From Dendronalium phyllosphericum CENA369 (lineage in GTDB: Bacteria; Cyanobacteriota; Cyanobacteriia; Cyanobacteriales; Nostocaceae), in assembly GCF_016056275.1 (NCBI RefSeq), contig NZ_JAECZA010000016.1, positions 1-64,000 of the forward strand: 64,000 nt of DNA. The letters are read 5' to 3'. A model generated the notes under the pieces. The model saw only the letters and a list, made by a program, of their open reading frames with translations. It ran no database searches and was not told the origin of the DNA. Made by a program: the position numbers and the translations under genes. The number at the start of each line of letters is the position of its first letter. Position 1 is the stretch's first letter. Positions 8,795 to 15,827 of the stretch are shown in pieces.

Positions 8795-9625
8795 TTAACT
8801 CATAGCTATTTCTCTCATTCCCCAAAAGGTTAAATTTAATTCTACTATCAAATGTGATGCGATCGCAGGATATAAAGTTTGCAGATAATTGAATAGTAAA
8901 GTGCGATCGCCTCCTTTAATTGCAATCTTTCCTTCAGGAAATAAACACCACCACGCTTCAATAAAATCTTTGATTCCAGCGATTAAAGTGTAAATAATTC
9001 CACTTTGAATTGCTTCTGGTGTATTGAGTGCAAAGCGTGTGGGTAAAGAGGCAGAATTTGGCGTTTCTACTAATGGTAATTGCCCTGTTTTTTGACCGAG
9101 AGTTGCAATTTGCAACCCTAATCCTGGTAAAATTGCGCCTCCTACCAAACACTGATTATCATCTGCACCTGTAAAAGTTAGCGCTGTTCCAGCATCAATT
9201 ACTAGCATTGGAAAACCCCAAGTTTTCCCAGCACCCCACAAAGCTAAAGCCCGGTCGATTCCTAGAGTGGGATACACACCTCGCAGCGGTATTTGGTCTA
9301 AGGTAATAACGCGAATATTAGGGTAGGTTTGCCACAATGTTGTTTGGCTAGGAACTACGGAAGCTAAAAACAGAGGAGGAGATGAGAAAAATGCTTCTGC
9401 GAGAATTTCCTTTTGTTCCCTCTGTACCTCCGTTCTTTGATGGAGTGGAAAAATTGCTAGTAATAAATTATTGAGTGTTTGACATTGAGCTAGCTGAGAT
9501 ATGACAGACTCAGGTAAATACTCAGTATCCCAAGTAAAATCAAGAATTTCGCCGTTAAACAACGCCCAATGCAGCTGAGAATTTCCAATCTCCAAAGCTA
9601 GCCAAATTTTTTTTATATTGCACAT
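8795..9625 (-). CDS. coaX: Type III pantothenate kinase
   Basis: CoaX phosphorylates pantothenate, the first step of coenzyme A synthesis; unlike type I it is not inhibited by CoA. The 276-residue protein has the ASKHA phosphate-1 segment [15 protein letters not shown] at 9-23, with E12 in place of the more usual aspartate. Further family blocks are [25 protein letters not shown] (metal/ATP site) and [11 protein letters not shown]. Its length matches cyanobacterial homologues. The gene stands alone; the 129-base gap to flv3 holds divergent promoters. Confidence 0.93.
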   Translation of the reverse strand: MCNIKKIWLALEIGNSQLHWALFNGEILDFTWDTEYLPESVISQLAQCQTLNNLLLAIFPLHQRTEVQREQKEILAEAFFSSPPLFLASVVPSQTTLWQTYPNIRVITLDQIPLRGVYPTLGIDRALALWGAGKTWGFPMLVIDAGTALTFTGADDNQCLVGGAILPGLGLQIATLGQKTGQLPLVETPNSASLPTRFALNTPEAIQSGIIYTLIAGIKDFIEAWWCLFPEGKIAIKGGDRTLLFNYLQTLYPAIASHLIVELNLTFWGMREIAMS

Positions 9626-9739
9626 ATTCCTTTGCCTCTACAGTGTCACTATATTTTTTAAATAAAATAGAAAAATCTTAATAAAAATTAACATTCAATA
9701 CGTGGCACAATAAGACAAGAGGAATAAATACTCAATTTT

Positions 9740-9748
9740 TCAAGGAGG
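9740..9748 (+). promoter_or_regulatory. Strong ribosome-binding site of flv3
   Basis: The sequence aaggagggg lies seven bases before the ATG at 9755. It is one of the best Shine-Dalgarno matches in the window and fixes the flv3 start. Confidence 0.85.
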
Positions 9749-9754
9749 GGAGTT

Positions 9755-11479
9755 ATGGTAGCGCTCACCGAAAAAACTGAAAAACGGCTCACCATACAGA
9801 CTGCGGAAATTGCTCAAGAGACGACGGCAATTCGCTCTCTGGACTGGGATCGCGATCGCTTCGATATTGAGTTTGGTCTGCAAAACGGTACTACTTATAA
9901 CTCGTTTCTGATTCGCGGTGAGCAAACTGCCTTGGTAGATACCTCCCACGAAAAGTTTCGCAAGTTGTATTTTGATACGCTCACCGGACTAATTAACTTA
10001 TCTGATATTGATTATCTGATTGTCAGCCATACCGAGCCAGACCATAGCGGTTTAATCAAAGATTTATTGCAAATGGCTCCCGAAATCACTGTTGTCGGCT
10101 CGAAAGTGGCAATCCAGTTTTTAGAGGATTTGGTACATCAGCCATTTAAACGCCAGATTGTGAAAAATGGCGATCGCTTAGATTTGGGCAACAGTCACGA
10201 GTTTGAATTTGTGATTGCTCCAAATTTACACTGGCCGGATACCATCTTTAGTTTCGACCACAAAACGCAAATTCTCTACACCTGCGATGCTTTCGGGATG
10301 CACTATTGCTCTGATAGCACCTTTGACGAAGACTTAAAAACTCTGGAAGCAGATTTTCAATATTACTACGAATGCTTGATGGGGCCGAATGCGCGCTCAG
10401 TGCTATCTGCCCTCAAGCGTATGGATGAACTGCCAACAATTAACACGATCGCCACTGGTCACGGGCCGCTATTATCCCATCATGTGGAAGAATTAACCAA
10501 GCGTTACCGAACTTGGAGTCAAAAACAAGCCAAGCCAGAAACAACTATTGGGATATTTTACGTTTCTGAATACGGCTATGGCGATCGCCTCGCCCAAGCG
10601 ATTGCTAACGGCATCAGCAAAACTAATGTTGGTGTGGAAATAGTGGACTTGGGAGCAGAAATAGACTTACAAGAGTTGCGTGAATTAGTTGGGCGTTGTG
10701 CCGGACTTGTTGTGGGGATGCCTCCAGCTTCTAGTACTGCAAATACTCAAGCTGCCTTCAGCACCATTTTAGGTTCTGCCAAAGAAAAACAAGGTATAGG
10801 CATATTTGAAACTGGCGGCGGAGATGACGAACCAATAGATCCGTTGTTGAGTAAATTCCGCAACTTGGGTTTGGCAACAGTTTTCCCAGCAATTCGGATA
10901 AAACAAACACCCACAGAAAATATCTACAAACTCTGTGAAGAAGCGGGTACAGACTTAGGGCAATGGGTGACACGCGATCGCAGCATCAAAAACATGAAAT
11001 CCTTGGGTGCTGACTTAGATAGAGCATTAGGTAGAATCAGCGGCGGATTATACATCATTACTGCCAAAAAAAGCGATGTCTCCAGTGCGATGTTAGCTTC
11101 TTGGGTTGCTCAAGCAAGCTTTAAACCCTTGGGATTTTCCATTGCGGTAGCCAAAGACCGGGCTATTGAATCGCTGATGCAAGTAGGCGATCGCTTTGTC
11201 CTCAACGTTTTAGAAGAAGGTAATTACCAAAAACTGATGAAACACTTTTTGAAGCGATTTGCTCCTGGTGCAGATCGTTTTGAAGGTGTGAGAACTCAGC
11301 CAGCCGAAAATGGTGCGCCCATCCTGACCGATGCTTTGGCATATGTTGAGTGCGAAGTCGTTAGTCGCATGGACTGCGGCGACCACTGGGCAGTATACAG
11401 CACCGTTTACGCCGGACGAGTTTCCGATCCAGATGCCCTAACAGCAGTCCACCATCGCAAAGTTGGCAACCATTATTAA
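9755..11479 (+). CDS. flv3: Flavodiiron protein Flv3 type
   Basis: Flv3 works with Flv1 as an electron sink that reduces O2 to water downstream of photosystem I (Mehler-like reaction), protecting it under fluctuating light. The 574-residue protein has the three cyanobacterial modules: a metallo-beta-lactamase-like diiron domain (about 25-260), a flavodoxin-like FMN domain (about 265-410) and a C-terminal flavin reductase domain (about 425-574). Diiron ligands are intact: HTEPDHSG gives H92, E94, D96 and H97, with CDAFGMH and ATGHGPLL following. Canonical ligands together with RSLDWDRDRFDIEFGLQNGT point to Flv3 rather than Flv1. The gene order flv3-x-y-flv1 resembles the vegetative-cell flv3A/flv1A locus I recall from Nostoc. 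Confidence 0.94.
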   Translation: MVALTEKTEKRLTIQTAEIAQETTAIRSLDWDRDRFDIEFGLQNGTTYNSFLIRGEQTALVDTSHEKFRKLYFDTLTGLINLSDIDYLIVSHTEPDHSGLIKDLLQMAPEITVVGSKVAIQFLEDLVHQPFKRQIVKNGDRLDLGNSHEFEFVIAPNLHWPDTIFSFDHKTQILYTCDAFGMHYCSDSTFDEDLKTLEADFQYYYECLMGPNARSVLSALKRMDELPTINTIATGHGPLLSHHVEELTKRYRTWSQKQAKPETTIGIFYVSEYGYGDRLAQAIANGISKTNVGVEIVDLGAEIDLQELRELVGRCAGLVVGMPPASSTANTQAAFSTILGSAKEKQGIGIFETGGGDDEPIDPLLSKFRNLGLATVFPAIRIKQTPTENIYKLCEEAGTDLGQWVTRDRSIKNMKSLGADLDRALGRISGGLYIITAKKSDVSSAMLASWVAQASFKPLGFSIAVAKDRAIESLMQVGDRFVLNVLEEGNYQKLMKHFLKRFAPGADRFEGVRTQPAENGAPILTDALAYVECEVVSRMDCGDHWAVYSTVYAGRVSDPDALTAVHHRKVGNHY

Positions 11480-11489
11480 AGCATTCTTA

Positions 11490-11592
11490 GTGTCTTGGTT
11501 TTATGGTTAAAAAATAAATTTAATTAACCACCAAGAAGAGCCAGCGCTGTGCAGAGGTTCCCTCCTTTAAGGCGACTGGCGTACCAAGACAC
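11490..11592. repeat. MITE-like inverted repeat with a nested dispersed element
   Basis: The ends gtgtcttggt (11490-11499) and accaagacac (11583-11592) are inverted repeats, and an inner ggttaa...ttaacc pair strengthens the fold. Inside lies a copy of the GAGCCAG...ACTGGCG dispersed element (11538-11581). It is flanked on both sides by accaag (11530-11535 and 11583-11588), which looks like a target-site duplication. The element sits between flv3 and the next gene and could affect transcript continuity. Confidence 0.7.
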
Positions 11593-11636
11593 AGAGAAAG
11601 CTTACAATAATGGTCAGGGAAGGGAAGTAGCCAGCT

Positions 11637-12029
11637 ATGGATGAGATTCGGGTACTGACTGCCTTGGAACGACGACCCTTAACAGTTGAAAACCTTGCTT
11701 ATGCTTTAGGCTTGCCATTAGAAGAAACGCGGGAAGTCATAATGAGGCTGTGGAATGAAGGTTACATTGATACCACCACTAGCGTTAGTTCTGGGGCAAA
11801 AATTCGTGCAATAACTGGCGGTACAATCGTTGGTGGTGTACTCGGTGCGATGACTGCGGGTATATTTGGTGCTGCAATTGGTGCTGTATTAGGTAACACC
11901 GTAGGCGATCGCATAGTACCAGCAGGAAGCCAAGAAAAAAAACAAAAAACAGTACTTTCTGATTCTCAGACTTATTTTATACTAACTTCCAAGGGTCATT
12001 ATCATCTGCATCCCCCTACTTCCCTATAA
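11637..12029 (+). CDS. Unknown protein with winged-helix-like N-terminus and glycine-zipper segment
   Basis: The first ~48 residues (LTALERRPLTVENLAYALGL, then EETREVIMRLWNEGYI) resemble a winged-helix DNA-binding fold. Residues about 61-91 are a glycine zipper with repeated GxxxG spacing (GGTIVGGVLGAMTAGIFGAAIG), typical of membrane-inserting or oligomerising segments. A short tail of about 40 residues follows. The 130-residue protein has no assigned function. Its place between flv3 and flv1, nine bases before the next gene, suggests a role tied to the flavodiiron pair, for instance membrane recruitment or sensing; this is inference. Confidence 0.75.
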   Translation: MDEIRVLTALERRPLTVENLAYALGLPLEETREVIMRLWNEGYIDTTTSVSSGAKIRAITGGTIVGGVLGAMTAGIFGAAIGAVLGNTVGDRIVPAGSQEKKQKTVLSDSQTYFILTSKGHYHLHPPTSL

Positions 12030-12038
12030 CTCATTAAA

Positions 12039-12713
12039 ATGAGCGAATTGTTCAAATGGCTACCTTGGATTTTAGTGGCGCTGATTCCAGGATTGTTAAA
12101 CCTTCTAGTAGCTTTTAAACAATTAGCTGATGATTGCAAATTTCTACCTTTTTTTGACCCTGAAAAAACTCCAGGTGTTTGGATTTGGGCAATTGCTCAA
12201 TTGACTTTTCCTTGCGTGCTTTTTTGGCTGACAGATTCTTTCTACTTACAACCAGAAATAAATTTTAATCTGATTGGTAGAGCAATAAGTTTTGGATTGG
12301 GATTTATTGCAATTATGAATGCCAGAACAGAAACAGGCTTTTTTACGGTGGATATTAAAACTTTTTACACTCGCCTTGTGCGTTTAGCCTATGATTTAAT
12401 TGCTTCGCAAGAAACTGCTCGGACAGCAGGATTTTGGGTTGATGTAGAACAAGAGTTATTGAAAAGAATTACAGACTTTACAGATGGTTTGAATTTTTTA
12501 GAAAACTATTTTAAAAGAGACGTATCTTTATCACCGGAGCAGATAGAAGACCGCTTAATAGAAATCGATGAAGCTCGAATCAAACCTTTAAAATCAGAAC
12601 AAGTTAAAGCAATAGTAGCCTTAATGGATGTCAGAAGGATGGACTTACCTAGCTTATTGCAACGGTTCGGATTCAGCGACGAATTTATGAAAAAATACTT
12701 CAAACAAAAGTAA
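12039..12713 (+). CDS. Unknown membrane protein in the flv3-flv1 cluster
   Basis: The 224-residue protein has about three membrane spans in its first half: roughly residues 7-28, 47-66 and 80-95 (WILVALIPGLLNLLVAF, IWAIAQLTFPCVLFWL, AISFGLGFIAIM). The second half is soluble and helical, with DVEQELLKRITDF and a C-terminal FGFSDEFMKKYFKQK. No known enzyme motif is visible. It lies nine bases after the glycine-zipper gene and six bases before flv1, so the three genes are almost certainly co-transcribed. A membrane anchor or assembly role for Flv1/Flv3 is possible but unproven. Confidence 0.75.
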   Translation: MSELFKWLPWILVALIPGLLNLLVAFKQLADDCKFLPFFDPEKTPGVWIWAIAQLTFPCVLFWLTDSFYLQPEINFNLIGRAISFGLGFIAIMNARTETGFFTVDIKTFYTRLVRLAYDLIASQETARTAGFWVDVEQELLKRITDFTDGLNFLENYFKRDVSLSPEQIEDRLIEIDEARIKPLKSEQVKAIVALMDVRRMDLPSLLQRFGFSDEFMKKYFKQK

Positions 12714-12719
12714 GGTATT

Positions 12720-14432
12720 ATGCCAGAAACTAAACCACGTGACGTTCAAGTTTTCCCTGTTGCTACAGATACAAAAGTACTGCGATCGCGCACTTGGACA
12801 AGACTCAGATTTGAAATTGAATACGCTCTTGCTAAGGGTACAACTGCCAACTCCTATTTAATTGAAGCAGATAAAATTGCTCTCATCGACCCTCCAGGGG
12901 AAACGTTTACGCAAATTTATCTAGAAGCACTGCAACAGCGGATTGATGTGACAAAGCTGGATTATATAATTTTGGGACACATCAATCCCAACCGCGCCGC
13001 CACTTTAAAAGCATTACTGGAAATTGCCCCGCAAATTACTTTTATTTGTTCTAATCCGGGGGCAAAAAATCTTCGAGGGGCGTTAGAAAACCCAGATTTA
13101 CCAATTATCGTGATGCGCGGGGAAGAAACCCTAGATTTAGGCAAGGGACATTATCTGCAATTTATTCCCACACCCAACCCCCGTTATGCAGATCACCTTT
13201 GCACCTACGACCCGCAAACGGAAATACTCTATTCAGATAAGCTATTTGCAGCCCATGTTTGTGGAGATCAAGTGTTTGATGAAGGTTGGGAAATCTATAA
13301 CGAAGATCGGCACTATTATTTTGATTGCTTGATGGCTCCTCATGCCCGTCAAGTTGAAACGGCGCTCGATAAACTTGCCGATTTGTCTGTGCGAATGTAT
13401 GCTACCGGACACGGGCCTTTGGTGCGTTATGGGTTAATCGAACTCACACGCGCTTATCGGCAATGGAGTCGGCAACAAACATCTGCTGACTTGACAGTGG
13501 CATTAATATATGCATCAGCGTATGGGAACACTGCAACCTTAGCCCAAGCGATCGCTCGTGGCATCACCAAAGCTGGTGTCGCTGTAGAATCAATTAACTG
13601 CGAGTTTACTGACCCAGAGGAAATTCGCGCTGCGGTGGAAAAAGCAGATGGCTTTGTTATGGGTTCCCCTACCCTTGGCGGACACGCACCCACACCCGTA
13701 CAAACAGCTTTAGGAATTGTCCTAGCTACCGCTACTAATAATCAGCTGACTGGTGTCTTTGGTTCCTTTGGCTGGAGTGGCGAAGCCGTCGATTTAATCG
13801 AAAGTAAACTCAAAGATGCTGGCTATCGTTTTGGTTTTGACACCATTCGCGTTAAATTCAAACCCGACGATGCCACCTTGCAGTTGTGCGAACAAGCTGG
13901 AACTGACTTTGCCCAAGCACTGAAGAAAGGTAAAAAAGTGCGATCGCCAAGTGTTCCTGCTACCAGTGTAGAACAAGCAGTCGGTCGGATTGTTGGTTCG
14001 CTGTGTGTTGTCACAGCCAAGCAAGATGATATATCCAGTGCAATGTTAGCCTCTTGGGTATCTCAGGCTAGCTTTAGTCCTCCTGGTTTAACCATTGCTG
14101 TTGCCAAAGACCGCGCTGTTGAAAGTTTGACACACTCAGGAAATCAATTTGTCCTCAACATCCTCAAAGAAGGCAATCACTTAGGCTTGATGAAGCACTT
14201 CCTCAAACCCTTTGGCCCCGGACAAGACCGATTTAGTGATGTTGCTACTCAAGAAGCTGAAAACGGTTCTCCCATATTGAAAGATGCTTTAGCTTATCTC
14301 GAATGTTCCGTACAAAACCGCATGGAGTCTGGCGACCATTGGCTCGTTTATGCAACTGTGGACAATGGTCAATTACTAGATAATAGTGGAGTAACAGCCG
14401 TGCATCACCGCAAGTCGGGAACTCATTATTAA
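12720..14432 (+). CDS. flv1: Flavodiiron protein Flv1 type
   Basis: Partner of Flv3 in light-dependent O2 reduction at photosystem I. The 570-residue protein has the same three modules as Flv3: diiron-like domain (about 20-260), flavodoxin-like domain (about 262-400) and flavin reductase domain (about 420-570). The ligand block reads LGHINPNRAA, so H87 is kept but N89, N91 and R92 replace the canonical E, D and H. Loss of these ligands is the hallmark of cyanobacterial Flv1 and Flv2. RSRTWTRLRFEIEYALAKGT matches Flv1. Catalysis is therefore expected from an Flv1/Flv3 hetero-oligomer, not from Flv1 alone. Confidence 0.94.
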   Translation: MPETKPRDVQVFPVATDTKVLRSRTWTRLRFEIEYALAKGTTANSYLIEADKIALIDPPGETFTQIYLEALQQRIDVTKLDYIILGHINPNRAATLKALLEIAPQITFICSNPGAKNLRGALENPDLPIIVMRGEETLDLGKGHYLQFIPTPNPRYADHLCTYDPQTEILYSDKLFAAHVCGDQVFDEGWEIYNEDRHYYFDCLMAPHARQVETALDKLADLSVRMYATGHGPLVRYGLIELTRAYRQWSRQQTSADLTVALIYASAYGNTATLAQAIARGITKAGVAVESINCEFTDPEEIRAAVEKADGFVMGSPTLGGHAPTPVQTALGIVLATATNNQLTGVFGSFGWSGEAVDLIESKLKDAGYRFGFDTIRVKFKPDDATLQLCEQAGTDFAQALKKGKKVRSPSVPATSVEQAVGRIVGSLCVVTAKQDDISSAMLASWVSQASFSPPGLTIAVAKDRAVESLTHSGNQFVLNILKEGNHLGLMKHFLKPFGPGQDRFSDVATQEAENGSPILKDALAYLECSVQNRMESGDHWLVYATVDNGQLLDNSGVTAVHHRKSGTHY

Positions 14433-14512
14433 CTGGGGACTAGGGACTGGGGACTGGGGATTAGGTATTAGCAAATTCTTCTCCAGTTCCTAGAAGCGAA
14501 GCTTCGGCATCT
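14433..14512. repeat. Heptamer-type repeats after flv1
   Basis: Bases 14434-14462 repeat ctggggactagggactggg units, members of the CCCCAGT-type short tandem repeat family. A short hairpin, gcgaagcttcg (14496-14506), follows just before the 21-bp array. No clear flv1 terminator was seen. Confidence 0.6.
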
Positions 14513-14701
14513 CGACGTTTGGAGTTCTAAGCTTGAAATTCCGAGTTCAGAACTCGACGTTTGGAGTTCCAAGCTTGAAGTTCCGAGTTTAGAACTCGAC
14601 GTTTGGAGTTCCAAGCTTGAAGCGCCGAGTTTAGAACTCAACATTTGCAGTTCTAAACTTGAAGCGCCGAGTTCAGAGCTTGAAGTTTCGAGTTCTAAGC
14701 T
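14513..14701. repeat. Tandem array of nine 21-bp units
   Basis: Nine head-to-tail 21-bp units cover exactly 189 bases. The consensus is close to ygamgtttygagttcyaarct, and adjacent units alternate between two sub-types, giving a 42-bp higher-order period. Unit junctions create ttcaagctt-like palindromes on either strand. The array is non-coding, and 21 bp equals two helical turns. There are no spacers, so it is not a CRISPR. Confidence 0.85.
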
Positions 14702-14932
14702 AAAAACTTGAACTTAAAAGAGCGATCGCGTATCATCTTGTTTTCACGAACCGCCTATTGGTAAGCTTGTTTGGAGAGAAGCGATCGCTTAATTCATGAC
14801 TCTATTTGTAGCTGTATATTTCAAGTTATTTAGTATAAAAATTCAATCCCAGCTTTCAGCTTTGATCATAAGCTGACAAAAACTCCTCTCTGAGATACCT
14901 GCTTGAGTACAGATGGATCTCAGTGTAGAACC

Positions 14933-15111
14933 TAGGACTAGCCCTTTCAAGGTGACTAGTAAAATAAGATTGTTTTTTCTCGGCGTTCTCTGTGCCTCTG
15001 CGGTTTAAAAGTAATTTATTTAACCACAAATACACAGAGAAAACAGAGACTAGAGGTTAAAGAGGAATTTATTGACCAAAATTTTTACCCACCTTGAAAG
15101 GGCTAGTCCTA
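14933..15111. mobile_element. MITE-like element with 22-bp terminal inverted repeats
   Basis: The 22-bp end at 14933-14954 (taggactagccctttcaagg and two more bases) is repeated in perfect inverted form at 15090-15111. The 179-bp element has an inner imperfect hairpin in which ctctgtgcctctgcggttt pairs with aaccacaaatacacagag. It encodes nothing. Exact termini, small size and inner palindrome are the marks of a non-autonomous miniature element; no flanking duplication beyond TA is clear. Confidence 0.7.
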
Positions 15112-15698
15112 ACTATAACTCTTGTGTGCCTGGGCGAGTAAGAACAATTAGATTTAACCAATGGGGCTTCAGTGAGATTCTAAAAAAGGATTTATCGTCA
15201 TTAAATCCTGTGGTAGCTTTAATGGATCTGCCGTCTGGAGTGGGGGAGCAATTTCAAGATTTTGATTAATTTCCTCTATCAATAGAGGTATCTAGATAAT
15301 CTAACTAAAGACTCATTAAATCATTTTTTTTCTTTTATATAAAGGAAAATCATAAGTTTTTGAAAGAAGAGTTTCAGGTTTATGAAATACAGCGATAAAA
15401 CTATACAGAGATAAAACTAAAAGTGACTCTGCTAATTTATGCAACGATGATTTAGTGAGCAAATTAACTGTATATTTATAAGAATTTGAATTTCTTCAAT
15501 TTCTTATAAATTGTTATGACTCATAAGGATTTTTACCGCAATTTTGTTCAAAAAAGCTGAACCGTTATAGAAGTTATATCTCTTTTTTTTAAGAGCGTAT
15601 TAAATCATGCCTTTTTGAAAGAGAAAAATTATGCCATGAATTGCATAAGTTGCTCAGAGTATTAACTAGGAAAAACGCATCTTATTATTTTCAAAATG
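15112..15698. other. Gene-free region, part of the 1.4-kb gap after flv1
   Basis: A 65-codon frame with a TTG start begins inside the MITE-like element (15072-15269) and shows no family signature. I do not call it a gene. The rest is AT-rich, with stops in all frames. I see no RNA gene here. Confidence 0.5.
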
Positions 15699-15770
15699 CT
15701 TGCCCATTAAGAGTTTTAGCTATTATTTAGTTTTACTAATAAATAATGGCTAAAACTCTTAATGGGCAAG
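15699..15770. repeat. Very long stem-loop upstream of the arylsulfatase
   Basis: Bases 15699-15729 and 15740-15770 are 31-base complementary arms with one G-U pair and a 10-base loop. The arm starts cttgcccattaagagtttta. It ends 57 bases before the sulfatase ATG. No T-run follows on the plus strand, so it is not a standard terminator. It may be a palindromic mobile relic or a 5'-UTR structure. Confidence 0.8.
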
Positions 15771-15827
15771 GTTTACGGAATTTAGATGCCTTTGCCCTAG
15801 GAAAAACCTCAACTCAAGGAAGTTCAA

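Noticed and set aside
14513-14701. Possible CRISPR array
   Set aside because: The units are directly adjacent with no unique spacers, and no cas genes are near.
15072-15269. 65-codon frame in the gap after flv1
   Set aside because: It has a TTG start inside the MITE-like element, no ribosome-binding site and no family signature.
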